From: Dehalogenimonas alkenigignens
GTDB taxonomy: Bacteria; Chloroflexota; Dehalococcoidia; Dehalococcoidales; Dehalococcoidaceae
DNA length: 64,000 nt
Reading direction: 5' to 3'
Assembly: GCF_001466665.1 (NCBI RefSeq)
Contig: NZ_KQ758903.1
Location: 1,175,684-1,239,683 of the forward strand
The notes under the pieces were generated by a model. The model saw only the letters and a program-made list of their open reading frames with translations. It was not told the DNA's origin and did no database searches. Below are positions 53,054 to 64,000 of this stretch, one piece after another (positions within the stretch are counted from its first letter, which is position 1; each line of letters begins with the position of its first letter). The position numbers and the translations under genes were made by a program.

Positions 53054-53270
53054 GCCGGCGGATTATAACACCCGCTCCCCACTTTGAAAAAGGGAGAATT
53101 AGGAGACTATTGCCTGTGACTGATCCATGTCTTCACTCTGCCGGTTTTTTCCACTGCGATGTGCGGCTAAGCCATCCCGTGTTCAGGAGTGAGCGATTCT
53201 CTGAATGCTCTCAGCCCTCAATCCTGCCAGTATCGGTGCCATCCTTCGAAATGGCTTTTTAAGCTGAATT

Positions 53271-53303
53271 GGTGGGAAAGTGGGATTGTCCCACTTTCCC
53301 ACC
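53271..53303. other. perfect 15-bp inverted repeat
   Basis: GGTGGGAAAGTGGGA (53271-53285) and its exact complement TCCCACTTTCCCACC (53289-53303) with a 3-nt TTG loop. No U-tract follows on either side, so a terminator is unlikely. Confidence 0.75.
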
Positions 53304-53381
53304 GGAACGCTGCCTCGTGAGGCGGCTACTTTATCCGGAACATCGAGCTAAAAATATTCGGTGAAAAACGACAGGAGTCGC

Positions 53382-53412
53382 TTGACAAACATAAGAACGT
53401 AGGTGCTATAAT
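53382..53412 (+). promoter_or_regulatory. strong promoter upstream of ligA
   Basis: Consensus TTGACA (53382-53387) and extended -10 TGCTATAAT ending at 53412; spacer 19 nt, a little long. It lies 279 nt before ligA. Confidence 0.6.
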
Positions 53413-53684
53413 ACCGTCATCATCTCACTTACGCCAGTCTGTTCCTCAGGAGTTCAACTCTCTTCGCTTAGAAATTCCCGGCTGGGTGTTGGTCCCGGTC
53501 GCGGCCGGGCTCGCTTCCATTCGCGGTTAATGTTTGGTTTGAAAGTAAAATGACAGATGTTTTTAACAAATCAGCGCGTTCGGCCAACCGGCGAATTGCC
53601 GGGAAAGTCGTTTCAATCGTTTTTACTGCACAACCTCATTATCACAATGAGCTGACAGCTTTTTATGAGTGTGATATAAAGTAG

Positions 53685-56350
<2,666 letters not shown>

Positions 56351-56390
56351 ACTACTGGATTTCCATCACCCCATAAAAAAGAGGATTATT

Positions 56391-57692
56391 ATGGCCGATA
56401 TTCGTCCTTTCCAAGCCATCCGCTATAACACCGCCACCGAAGACATGGCGGCGGTCATCTGCCCGCCTTACGATGTCATCAGCCCGAAACAAGAACTTGA
56501 GTTGCTGGCAGCCAGTCCGAACAATTACATCCGCATCGAGTACTCCAAGACCTTGGCTAGCGACGATGACAACTGCAACCGCTACACCCGGGCCCACGCC
56601 TGCCTGCTTGAATGGCTGCGCGCCGATATCCTGATTCAAGATGGCAAGACGGCGTATTACCTGCATGAGCACAGTTTCACTCACGGCGGCGACACCTTCG
56701 TCCGCCGCGGCCTGTTCGCCAGGGTCCGCCTCGAAGAGTGGGATAAGATGATCGTCCGGCCGCACGAGCGGACTCTGTCCGGACCGAAGCGCGACCGCAT
56801 CAAGCTGATCGCTACCCTTGAGGCCAACACCAGCCCGGTCTTCGGCCTGTACCAGGACCCGGGACGTTACATTGGCTCGTTGCTGGACCAGGTCGCCGGT
56901 TGGCCGGCGGCGCTGGACTTTAGCGGCGAGCCCGGCGAGTCCCACCGGCTGTGGGTCATCGACGACTCCGAGGCTGTCGCCGCCTTGGAGCGAGCCTTCG
57001 CCGAAATGCCCGTCTATATCGCCGACGGTCACCACCGCTACGAGAGCGCCCTGACCTACCGCAACGAGCGTTACGCCCTGGATCCCAACATCCCCCGCGA
57101 TGCGGCGCTCAACTTCGTCATGATGTCCCTGACCGACATGGCCGATCCCGGCCTGCTAATTCTGCCGACACACCGCCTGATCAAAGGGCTGCGCAAGCAC
57201 CAATTGTTCATTCTGCCTGAACGGCTCGGGGAGTTTTTTAATGTCGAGCATTTGTCGCTTTCAGGAGACGCCTGTCGGCAGATCGAAACACTGATGGCCG
57301 AGGACAGCTCAAGGTTTTTCATCTACGGTTTGAACGGGGAGGGGTTGTTGAGCCTGACGGTAAAAGACAAGGCGAAGATCGAAGGCTTGATGCCTTCCGG
57401 CCATACGGCCACTTACCGCGGCATGGATGTCAGCGTCGTCGACCACGTGGTGCTGGAAGATATCTTGGGTATGAACGCTATGGACGAGGATCGCATCGCC
57501 TACGACCACGACCGAGACTCCACAACATCCCGTGTTGATTCCGGCGAGTTCCAGTTCGCCTTTATCCTGAAGCCGGTGCGCCCGGAGACGATCCAGGCAA
57601 TCTCGGACGCCCGCGACCGCATGCCCCGCAAGAGCACCTACTTCTATCCCAAGATACCGTCCGGCATCGTCATGTACCGCCTGCGTGATTAG
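56391..57692 (+). CDS. DUF1015 family protein
   Basis: Protein of 433 residues in the conserved DUF1015 family, which has no proven function. The N-terminal signature is DIRPFQAIRYN, AAVICPPYDVISP, and later GLFARVRLEEW, RPHERTLSGPK and the YIADGHHRYESALTYRNER motif with paired His residues that may bind metal. ATG 56391, after AGAGGA, begins the conserved sequence. In other anaerobes the gene often lies near serA; here serA is about 1.2 kb away on the other strand. Confidence 0.9.
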   Translation: MADIRPFQAIRYNTATEDMAAVICPPYDVISPKQELELLAASPNNYIRIEYSKTLASDDDNCNRYTRAHACLLEWLRADILIQDGKTAYYLHEHSFTHGGDTFVRRGLFARVRLEEWDKMIVRPHERTLSGPKRDRIKLIATLEANTSPVFGLYQDPGRYIGSLLDQVAGWPAALDFSGEPGESHRLWVIDDSEAVAALERAFAEMPVYIADGHHRYESALTYRNERYALDPNIPRDAALNFVMMSLTDMADPGLLILPTHRLIKGLRKHQLFILPERLGEFFNVEHLSLSGDACRQIETLMAEDSSRFFIYGLNGEGLLSLTVKDKAKIEGLMPSGHTATYRGMDVSVVDHVVLEDILGMNAMDEDRIAYDHDRDSTTSRVDSGEFQFAFILKPVRPETIQAISDARDRMPRKSTYFYPKIPSGIVMYRLRD

Positions 57693-57779
57693 CCGGTAGG
57701 GTCGGTTTCCAACCCAACCGTCCGGTGGTGTTCTAACAAGGTAGTGCAGTAGGGTGGATGGAGCGAAGCGCCCCCCCAA

Positions 57780-58388
57780 TTACCCGGTTTGTTGATGCGT
57801 GCCCAGGTATTCTTCCGCCATCCGGAGAAAATAGCGGTGGAAACGGTCGTCCATCGATAATTCCGGGTGGAAACTGGTGGCCAGTAGGTTGTCCTGCCGC
57901 ACCGCTACGATGGTACCGTTGCCTAGGCGGGACAGCACCTTGGCCGGAGGCAAGGCGCTCTCGATGATGGGAGCGCGGATGAAGACGGCCGGGAAGGGTT
58001 CGCCACCCAACTCATCCACCGGCAGCTTGACCTCGAAGCTGTCCACCTGCCGCCCGAAGGCATTGCGCCTGATCGATATGCACATCAAGCCCAAGCCGAC
58101 CGGCATATTTGGTCCGGCGTTGGTCACTTCATAGGCCAGGAGTATCGCCCCGGCGCAGGTGCCCCAGATCGGGAGCCCTTTTTTGTCGTGGCTTTTAATG
58201 GCCTCATTTAATCTATAGATGTCGGTCAGTTTAAGCATTGTTGTGCTCTCCCCACCGGGGATGATAAGGCCGGCCAGGCCATCGAGTTGCTCCGCCCGGC
58301 GGACTTCGACCGCCTCGGCGCCGATTTTCTTGAGCATGGCGACATGCTCGGCGAAAGCCCCCTGCATAGCCAGGACGCCGATCTTCAT
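57780..58388 (-). CDS. pdxT: PLP synthase glutaminase subunit PdxT
   Basis: Class I glutamine amidotransferase of 202 residues that feeds ammonia to PdxS in vitamin B6 synthesis. The start KIGVLAMQGAFAEHVAML, the nucleophile Cys78 in IWGTCAGAILLA, GGESTTM and the His-Glu pair in SFHPELSMDDR are diagnostic. Its usual partner pdxS is not adjacent; pdxT closes the ribF-tyrS-serA operon. Its ATG overlaps the GNAT stop by 4 nt. PLP is the cofactor of the aminotransferase in the same operon. Confidence 0.95.
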   Translation of the reverse strand: MKIGVLAMQGAFAEHVAMLKKIGAEAVEVRRAEQLDGLAGLIIPGGESTTMLKLTDIYRLNEAIKSHDKKGLPIWGTCAGAILLAYEVTNAGPNMPVGLGLMCISIRRNAFGRQVDSFEVKLPVDELGGEPFPAVFIRAPIIESALPPAKVLSRLGNGTIVAVRQDNLLATSFHPELSMDDRFHRYFLRMAEEYLGTHQQTG

Positions 58389-58888
58389 TTCACATCTAAC
58401 TCCATACCCAGCACCACCGATGTCTCGATCTGCCGCGGCGAGATACGCCAGTACCTTGCCAGCAGTTCGGTCCTATCCGGAAGGAGTTTGAAGCCGTACT
58501 TCTGGTAGAAATCTATGGCCCAATAAGCCGCCGCCCAGGTGCCCACCAGCAGGCTCCGGGTCCGCGTCAACGATTTCAGGTATTCCATTAGTTTCGACCC
58601 GATGCCCTGGCGCTGGTTTGCCGGAAGGATGTAGGCATGGCGGATGAGGGTGACACCAGCCACTGGCTGGAAGCCGGCCACACCAACCACCTTGCCATCT
58701 TGGAGGTAGCCGTAGAAGGTCATCGACGTCATTTCACACGCCAGTACGTCACCGGACATGTAAGGTTCGTGGTAGCAATCAGGCTGGATGATGCCGCCGT
58801 AGCGTTTTGCCGCGGCGTTGATGATATCCAAGATCACCAGTGCCTCTGTTTCGGCCAGCGCTATTATCGACGATGAATCGACGGCCAT
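58385..58888 (-). CDS. GNAT-family N-acetyltransferase
   Basis: Acetyl-CoA-dependent transferase of 167 residues. The GNAT core is YGYLQDGKVVGVAGF, then VTLIRHAYILPANQRQGIGSKLMEYL with the acetyl-CoA-binding Q-x-x-G-I-G loop, and AAYWAIDFYQKYGFKLLP. Acceptor unknown. It starts 11 nt after serA and overlaps pdxT by 4 nt, so it belongs to the operon. Confidence 0.9.
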   Translation of the reverse strand: MAVDSSSIIALAETEALVILDIINAAAKRYGGIIQPDCYHEPYMSGDVLACEMTSMTFYGYLQDGKVVGVAGFQPVAGVTLIRHAYILPANQRQGIGSKLMEYLKSLTRTRSLLVGTWAAAYWAIDFYQKYGFKLLPDRTELLARYWRISPRQIETSVVLGMELDVK

Positions 58889-58899
58889 CGAACATTAGC

Positions 58900-60483
58900 C
58901 TATAACTTTACCAGTTTGGCCGTTTGCACGCCTTCCAACGCCCGGACCTGTTTCAACCCAGACTCCGGTAATGCCTCGTCCAGGGCCAGGATCATCAGCG
59001 CCTGGCCCCGCGGCTTGAGCCGGGACAGGTGCATATAGCTGACGTTAACGTCTGATTGCCCGGTAATGCTGCCCACTGCGCCGATGAGGCCCGGGCGGTC
59101 GCGGTGGTCGGCAAACAGGAAATAGCCGCCGGTAGGTACAATGTCGATCCAGTACTGGTCGATGCGCACGATATGTGTCTCGCCACGCATTATGGTACCG
59201 GCTACGGTGGTATTGCCTCCGCTGGTCACCGCTTCAACGGTGATCATACTGGCATAGTTGTCGCAAGCAGCCTCTTTCTGTTCGGTGATGTTCATACCGC
59301 GCCTGGCAGCCACGATATCGGCATTGACCATGTTTACCCGCTCTTCGGAGATCTGCTCCAGGATGCCGCCCAGCACCAGAGCCTTAAGCGCCCGGGTGTC
59401 GTAGCCGGCGATCTCGCCGGAGTATCTGATGTTGATAGCTGTCATCTGGCCTTCGGCGAGTTGCGAAAGCAAGCGGCCGACAGTATTGGCGACCTTGATA
59501 AAGGGGTTGATCACCGGCAGACTTTCAATGGCGATGAAAGGAGCGTTTACCGCGTAGCGGGCAGGTGCGCCGCTGAAGATATCAATGACCTGGTCGACGA
59601 CGTCGGAAGTCGCCAGGTCTTGGGCTTCGGCGGTAGAAGCCCCCAGGTGCGGTGTGACCACAATATTCTCAACTGCGAAGCAGACGTTATCGGTGCACGG
59701 TTCCTTGATGAAGACGTCAATGGCTGCACCGGCCAATTTCCTAGCGTTGACGGCTGCTACCAGTGCCTCCTCGTCAATGAGTCCACCGCGGGCGGCGTTG
59801 ATGATGCGGGCGGTGGGTTTCATCATCGCCAGTTCTTTAGCGCCGACCATGTTCTTTGTCTGGGCGGTGAGCGGAACATGGAGCGTGATGAAATCGGCTT
59901 CCTTGTAGATGCGCTCCAGTGTCGCCAACTCGATTTGCATATTCTTGGCGCGCTCTGCCGAGACGAAGGGATCGAAACCGATGACCTTCATCTCAAAGGC
60001 GCGGGCTCGCTTGGCCACTTCGGAGCCGATGTTGCCCAGACCGATGACGCCCAGCGTCTTGCCCCTGAGTTCGGTGCCCAGGAATTTGTTGCGCTCCCAA
60101 GCGCCGCCTTTAAGGCAGGCGTTGGCCCTGGGAATATGACGGGCTAAGGCCAGCATCAAAGCCATAGTGTGTTCGGCGGCTGAGATGGTGTTACCTGTGG
60201 GGGCGTTGACGACAATGATGCCGGCTTCGGTGGCCGCTTTCATGTCGATGTTGTCGACGCCGACGCCAGCCCGTCCGATGATCTGCAGGTTCTTGCCTGC
60301 CTTGATCACATCGGCGGTCACCTGGGTCTGTGAACGTACCAGCAGGGCATCATAGTCACCGATTGCGGCGATGAGTTCATCTGGCTTGAGACCGGTCTTG
60401 ACGTCGACTTCGGCTACCGCCTTGAGGCGCTCGATGCCGGCGGGCGACAGCGCGTCGGCGACCAGGACTTTCTTCATTGACAC
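58900..60483 (-). CDS. serA: D-3-phosphoglycerate dehydrogenase
   Basis: First enzyme of serine synthesis, 527 residues, of the long type. Substrate-binding and Rossmann domains (about 1-310) have GRAGVGVDNIDMKAATE, GKTLGVIGLGNIGSEVAKRA and the catalytic His region VVTPHLGASTAEA; then the intervening domain (about 320-445) and a C-terminal ACT domain (HRDRPGLIGAVGSITGQSDV) that may bind serine. GTG 60483 has AAAGGAG 8 nt upstream; ATG 60477 is the alternative start. It follows a class V aminotransferase by 13 nt. Confidence 0.95.
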   Translation of the reverse strand: MSMKKVLVADALSPAGIERLKAVAEVDVKTGLKPDELIAAIGDYDALLVRSQTQVTADVIKAGKNLQIIGRAGVGVDNIDMKAATEAGIIVVNAPTGNTISAAEHTMALMLALARHIPRANACLKGGAWERNKFLGTELRGKTLGVIGLGNIGSEVAKRARAFEMKVIGFDPFVSAERAKNMQIELATLERIYKEADFITLHVPLTAQTKNMVGAKELAMMKPTARIINAARGGLIDEEALVAAVNARKLAGAAIDVFIKEPCTDNVCFAVENIVVTPHLGASTAEAQDLATSDVVDQVIDIFSGAPARYAVNAPFIAIESLPVINPFIKVANTVGRLLSQLAEGQMTAINIRYSGEIAGYDTRALKALVLGGILEQISEERVNMVNADIVAARRGMNITEQKEAACDNYASMITVEAVTSGGNTTVAGTIMRGETHIVRIDQYWIDIVPTGGYFLFADHRDRPGLIGAVGSITGQSDVNVSYMHLSRLKPRGQALMILALDEALPESGLKQVRALEGVQTAKLVKL

Positions 60484-60496
60484 AGGAAATTCTCCT

Positions 60497-61588
60497 TTAT
60501 CCAACGAACCCGGCCTTGGGCAGGGCGACCTTCAGGGCGTCGAAAACCACCTGGATATCTTTCTCGTTAACCATACCAAGATGGCCTACTCGGAAAATCT
60601 TGCCTTCCAGCGGCCCCTGGCCGCCAGCCAGGACAATATTGAACTCGTCTTTCATGATCTTGTTGAGTTTCTTTGCATCAAGGCCTCGGTCGGCAACCAC
60701 TGAAGTGACGGTATTGGAAGCGTGCTTTTCGTCGGCCAGAAGGGTCAGGCCTAGTGCTTTAATCCCTTCTCTGGTGAACCTGCCGATGCGCTGGTGGCGG
60801 GCGAAGATGGTGTCGATTCCTTCCTTGAGCATCATATCCAAAGCCACCTGGAAGGCGAACACGACGGACACATTGGGCGTCCATGGCGTCTGGCCTTTTT
60901 CCAAACCAGCCTTGGCCTTGGCTAGGTCCCAGTAGAAGCGTGGCATCTTGGCTTGGGCGTATGCCTGCCAACCGGCCTCGGAGACGGCAACCATGGCCAT
61001 GCCGGGCGGCACCATCCAGCCTTTCTGCGAGCCGGAGATGGCCACGTCGATGCCCCACTCGTCGACCGGGACATTGACCGAGCCGAGCGAGGAAATGCAG
61101 TCCACCAAAAGGAGTTTGCCGGCGCTCTTGACCACCTTGGAAATGATTGCCAGGTCATTGGTAACGCCGGTTGAGGTCTCGTTGTGAGTGACCAGGACGG
61201 CCTTGATCTGCGGGTTCTCATCCAACGCTTTCTTAATCAATGCCGGATCGGCAGCCTTGCCATGTTGGAAATTCAGAGGGATGACCGTTGCGCCAAAGGT
61301 CTGGGCAATCTTGGCAAAACGCTCGCCGAAGACGCCAATAGCCACCCCCAGCACCGTGTCGCCGGGTGACAGCATGTTGACAACCGCCGCTTCCAGACCG
61401 GCGGTGCCGGAACCGGTAAGGAGCATCAGGTCGTTCTTTGTCTGAAAAACCTGCTTCATTTTGGCAGTGACGTCCTTGATGATCTCAGCGAACTCGCCGC
61501 CGCGGTGGTTGATCATCTGGCGGCCCATGGCAGCCAGAACTTCGGGAGGGCAGGGGGTAGGACCGGGAATGCGTAAATTCTGAACCAT
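60497..61588 (-). CDS. class V aminotransferase (alanine-glyoxylate/serine type)
   Basis: PLP enzyme of 363 residues. The PLP Lys is Lys189 in SGSQKGWMVPPG. The family start NLRIPGPTPCPPEVLAAM, MLLTGSGTAGLEAAV and THNETSTGV match the alanine-glyoxylate/serine-pyruvate group rather than SerC. Being next to serA, it probably transaminates 3-phosphohydroxypyruvate, as proposed for similar pairs in other anaerobes, and so replaces SerC. SD AAGGAG precedes the ATG. Confidence 0.92.
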   Translation of the reverse strand: MVQNLRIPGPTPCPPEVLAAMGRQMINHRGGEFAEIIKDVTAKMKQVFQTKNDLMLLTGSGTAGLEAAVVNMLSPGDTVLGVAIGVFGERFAKIAQTFGATVIPLNFQHGKAADPALIKKALDENPQIKAVLVTHNETSTGVTNDLAIISKVVKSAGKLLLVDCISSLGSVNVPVDEWGIDVAISGSQKGWMVPPGMAMVAVSEAGWQAYAQAKMPRFYWDLAKAKAGLEKGQTPWTPNVSVVFAFQVALDMMLKEGIDTIFARHQRIGRFTREGIKALGLTLLADEKHASNTVTSVVADRGLDAKKLNKIMKDEFNIVLAGGQGPLEGKIFRVGHLGMVNEKDIQVVFDALKVALPKAGFVG

Positions 61589-61613
61589 ATGTCTCCTTTA
61601 ATATTAAACGCAC

Positions 61614-62837
61614 TTAAGAGGCGCCGAGGATGTCGGTATCGACGACGCGGGTGAACTTGCGCTTGCCGGCCTTAATAACGCAACCGCTCCTGAGGGTCAC
61701 TTTTTCCCCGGTCACTTTCTCACCTTCGACAGACACGCCGCCTTGTTCGATGAGCCGTTTGGCCTCACTTTTACTGCCCGCCAGACCGGCGACTACCAAA
61801 AGGCAGGGGAGATCGATTTGGGTGCAGTCCCCGGCTCTCATCGATCTGAAAGATACTTGGCATTCCGGCACCTCAGCCGGCAGTTCCCGCCGTTGGTGGA
61901 CACGTTCGAAGGCAAGCTCCGCCCCTCCGGCGTCTGAAGCTGAATAAAGCTGGCTGACAATTTCAAGGGCTATCCGCTTCTTAAGCAGCATCGGGTTGGT
62001 CCGGCCGGAGAGCATGTCGCGCTCAAAATGTCTTAGTTCCTCTTCGGTGACATCAGTTAACAAATCGAAGTACTGGATAATGAGGTCATCGCCGATGGAC
62101 ATGACTTTGCCGAAAATGTCTGCCGGGGTTTCAGCCACGCCGATGTAATTCCCGAGGCTCTTGGACATCTTCTTGGTCCCGTCGGTGCCGGTGAGGATGG
62201 GCGTCAGGAAAACCTGCTGCGGAGCCTGACCGATCATGGCTTGCAGTTCACGACCTACAAGCAAATTGAATTTCTGGTCGTTGCCGCCGAACTCTACGTC
62301 CGATCTTACCATGACCGAATCGTAAGCTTGAAGCAGGGGGTAAAGGAATTCTGTAATGGTGATCGGCCGGTTGGACTCAAAGCGTTTCTTAAAATCCTCC
62401 CGTGCCAGCATTTGGGCGATGGTAAAGCGGCTGGCAAGTTTAATCACGTCCGCCAGGGTGAAGTTCCCGAACCATTCGCTCTGCCAGCGGACTTCGGTCT
62501 TGGATTTGTCGACGATTTTAAAGAACTGTTGCATGTAAGTCTCGGCATTGGCTTTGACCTGTTCGGCGGTGAGCATCGGACGGGTTACTGAGGCGCCGGT
62601 GGGGTCGCCGATCCGGGCGGTCCAGTCTCCGACGATGAGCACCACTTGGTGCCCTAGGTCTTGAAATTGACGCAATTTCCGCAGGCCGACCATGTGGCCT
62701 AGATGGATGTCGGTAGAACTGGGATCGAAACCTTCTTTTAGGCGCAGCTTCTGGCCGGAAGCCAGCAGCTTCTGCAGTTCGTCCTCGGAGATGATCTCAC
62801 TTACAGCGCGTTTCAGGATGAAATTCATGTCAGGCAT
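61614..62837 (-). CDS. tyrS: tyrosyl-tRNA synthetase
   Basis: Class I synthetase of 407 residues charging tRNA-Tyr. The HIGH motif is DPSSTDIHLGHMVGLRK, the KMSKS motif is GTKKMSKSLGN near 228, and the C-terminal S4 domain (about 340-405) has LPCLLVVAGLAGSKSEAKRL and VSVEGEKVTGEKV. This is the TyrZ-like form with HxGH. The ATG at 62837 overlaps the ribF stop by 1 nt (TGATG); an upstream ATG at 62846 is possible. No T-box is found. Confidence 0.95.
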   Translation of the reverse strand: MPDMNFILKRAVSEIISEDELQKLLASGQKLRLKEGFDPSSTDIHLGHMVGLRKLRQFQDLGHQVVLIVGDWTARIGDPTGASVTRPMLTAEQVKANAETYMQQFFKIVDKSKTEVRWQSEWFGNFTLADVIKLASRFTIAQMLAREDFKKRFESNRPITITEFLYPLLQAYDSVMVRSDVEFGGNDQKFNLLVGRELQAMIGQAPQQVFLTPILTGTDGTKKMSKSLGNYIGVAETPADIFGKVMSIGDDLIIQYFDLLTDVTEEELRHFERDMLSGRTNPMLLKKRIALEIVSQLYSASDAGGAELAFERVHQRRELPAEVPECQVSFRSMRAGDCTQIDLPCLLVVAGLAGSKSEAKRLIEQGGVSVEGEKVTGEKVTLRSGCVIKAGKRKFTRVVDTDILGAS

Positions 62838-63772
62838 CAGACGCATTCCGTTTTCTTTAAGACCTGCCGGGCTTTGGCAACGTCTTCTTTGATCTGCTTG
62901 AGCAGTTTATCAGGCGAGGCGAATTTTTCTTCCGGACGGATCTGCTCTATTATAGCAATTTCCAGCCTGTGGCCGTAAAGCTGACCGCTAAAGTCCAACA
63001 GGTGGGTTTCAACCGTCCGGTTCCCGGCGCCGAAGGTGGGCCGGGTACCGATGTTGGTGATGGAGGGTATTCTTTGCCCGTTGATGGACGCGATGGTGGC
63101 GTAAACGCCGTCTGCAGGCAGCGCCTGGTCCGCGGCGATCTCCAGATTAGCAGTTGGAAAGCCCAGTTTCGCGCCCCGGCCTTCCCCTCTTATCACATTG
63201 CCTTCCAGGCTGAAACAGCGTCCCAGAAGGTCGTGGACCTTTTTCATGTTGCTTTCGGCCATGGCTTTACGCACCAGCGTTGAGGACACTTTATGGCCGG
63301 CCTTGAGCTGCGGTGGTACCACGATAAGGTTAAAGCCATACAATTCGCCCATCGCTCTAAGGGAAGCTATATCCCCTTCCCGCCCCTTACCCAGAGCGAA
63401 ATCCGGCCCAACCACCAAGCCGGTCAACGACAGGTATTTCTTTAGAAGCCGGATGAATTCCAAAGCCGGCAAAGACGCCAGTTCTTCGGTGAAGACCAGC
63501 GTGATGACCAAGTCGACACCAGTGGATTTCAACAGCGTGATGCGCCGGTCGAGAGAGGTCAGGTGTGGTAATTCTTTGTGCATGCCAAGTACCTGACGGG
63601 GGTGGCCAGCGAAGGTAACGACTCCTGATAGAGCCCCGATTCTCTTTGCCTGACTAATAGTCTCGGCGATGAGTGCTTGATGTCCCAGGTGTACGCCATC
63701 GAAAACGCCGATGGTCAACACCATCGGCCGGGGTGGGTGGACTTTTGAGAGTTCAGACTCGATCTGCGTCAC
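62837..63772 (-). CDS. ribF: bifunctional riboflavin kinase/FAD synthetase
   Basis: Enzyme of 311 residues making FMN and FAD. The FAD synthetase domain (1-185) has LTIGVFDGVHLGHQALI, VVGPDFALGKGREGD and STLVRKAMAES; the kinase domain (186-305) has RGEGRGAKLGFPTANLE and GVYATIASI, then TIGTRPTFG-like NIGTRPTFGAGNRTVETHLLDF (cut). The start is GTG 63772. It leads the operon that continues with tyrS, the aminotransferase, serA, GNAT and pdxT. Confidence 0.95.
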   Translation of the reverse strand: MTQIESELSKVHPPRPMVLTIGVFDGVHLGHQALIAETISQAKRIGALSGVVTFAGHPRQVLGMHKELPHLTSLDRRITLLKSTGVDLVITLVFTEELASLPALEFIRLLKKYLSLTGLVVGPDFALGKGREGDIASLRAMGELYGFNLIVVPPQLKAGHKVSSTLVRKAMAESNMKKVHDLLGRCFSLEGNVIRGEGRGAKLGFPTANLEIAADQALPADGVYATIASINGQRIPSITNIGTRPTFGAGNRTVETHLLDFSGQLYGHRLEIAIIEQIRPEEKFASPDKLLKQIKEDVAKARQVLKKTECV

Positions 63773-63787
63773 GGTCTTAAAATTCGA

Positions 63788-63809
63788 AGAGGGGATCGAT
63801 GTCCCCTCT
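63788..63809 (-). other. hairpin in the ribF leader
   Basis: AGAGGGGA (63788-63795) and TCCCCTCT (63802-63809) pair perfectly with a 6-nt loop; on the minus strand TCGAATTTT follows 1 nt on. It could be a weak attenuator. It is too small for an FMN riboswitch. Confidence 0.5.
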
Positions 63810-63833
63810 AAAAAATACGTTCAAGTTGGCGCT

Positions 63834-63862
63834 ATATTAACATCACTTAGGGGGAGTGTCAA
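63834..63862 (-). promoter_or_regulatory. consensus promoter of the ribF operon
   Basis: Minus strand: TTGACA (63862-63857), 17-nt spacer, TAATAT (63839-63834). The transcript would start near 63827. Confidence 0.75.
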
Positions 63863-63945
63863 TCGCGGTAGCATTGGGAAAATATATTAAGGTACAATTA
63901 AAATCCTAAAATATTAATCTGGTCTCATCGACTTGAAGGCATTGA

Positions 63946-64000
63946 ATGATCTGGATCCAGTTGGCAATTTGTTTCGCGATATTAATCTACGCTGGTGCCC
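63946..64000 (+). CDS. N-terminus of a membrane protein, cut by the window edge
   Basis: ATG 63946, 6 nt after GAAGG, opens a frame of 18 hydrophobic residues, MIWIQLAICFAILIYAGA, up to the end. This looks like the first membrane segment of a transporter; sodium/calcium antiporters often begin this way, but 18 residues cannot prove it. The 63863-63945 gap is AT-rich and probably contains its promoter. Confidence 0.4.
   Translation, partial: MIWIQLAICFAILIYAGA

Overview
The window reads as about 64 kb of ordinary chromosome from an anaerobic bacterium of moderate GC. My best guess is a Chloroflexota of the class Dehalococcoidia, near Dehalogenimonas. This is an inference from gene content and gene order: stand-alone TrpB2, a serA/class V aminotransferase pair, several PAS-rich kinases, T-box leaders and a liv-type operon carrying CoA ligases. 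I ran no database search and no marker such as a reductive dehalogenase is present. I see no insertion sequence, prophage, CRISPR array or rRNA.

Layout. 1-7 kb (minus): 5' part of typA, a response regulator with a cysteine-rich tail, a large PAS-rich sensor kinase, mutS2. 7-10.4 kb: two convergent secreted proteins, a subtilisin-like protease and a Ser/Thr/Gly-rich surface-type protein, sharing one terminator. 10.7-19 kb: tRNA-Asp, then rpsF-ssb-rpsR-rpmH-rnpA-yidD-PQQ lipoprotein-yidC-jag, then a T-box and ileS. 19-24.6 kb: trpB2 under its own T-box on the minus strand, then a degenerate acyl-CoA ligase, a small P-loop kinase and pepA. 24.6-33 kb: a long structured leader followed by acyl-CoA ligase-livH-livM-livJ-livF-paaK-livG, which looks like an uptake system coupled to CoA activation of carboxylic acids. 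33-40 kb: small genes, a thioesterase, cobQ, tRNA-Gly, a kinase that seems 5'-truncated, a receiver-like protein with Asp replaced by Glu, a uroporphyrinogen-decarboxylase-family protein, rsmG. 40-45 kb: TPP riboswitch and thiC, then two paralogous site-2 proteases flanking a GreA-like factor with an extra N-terminal domain. 45-53 kb: hypothetical genes, an OmpR-type two-component pair, gap, an orphan 2-hydroxyacyl-CoA dehydratase-like subunit, a nitroreductase, a META-domain lipoprotein, eno, a SLOG protein. 53-64 kb: a promoter-bearing intergenic region, ligA-pth-DUF1015, then a minus-strand operon ribF-tyrS-aminotransferase-serA-GNAT-pdxT, and the first codons of a membrane protein at the right edge.

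Expression signals are unusually readable. Many genes have clear -35/-10 boxes and Shine-Dalgarno sites. A second class (mutS2, the P-loop kinase, cobQ, rsmG, the HgdB-like gene, the SLOG gene and a small cysteine protein) has a TATAAT-like box only 6-8 nt before the start codon and no Shine-Dalgarno site, which predicts leaderless mRNAs. Other points worth checking are an apparent AUC start codon for ribosomal protein S6, a 113-nt out-of-frame overlap in which the 5' end of jag also encodes the basic tail of YidC, and the GreA fusion between two membrane proteases.
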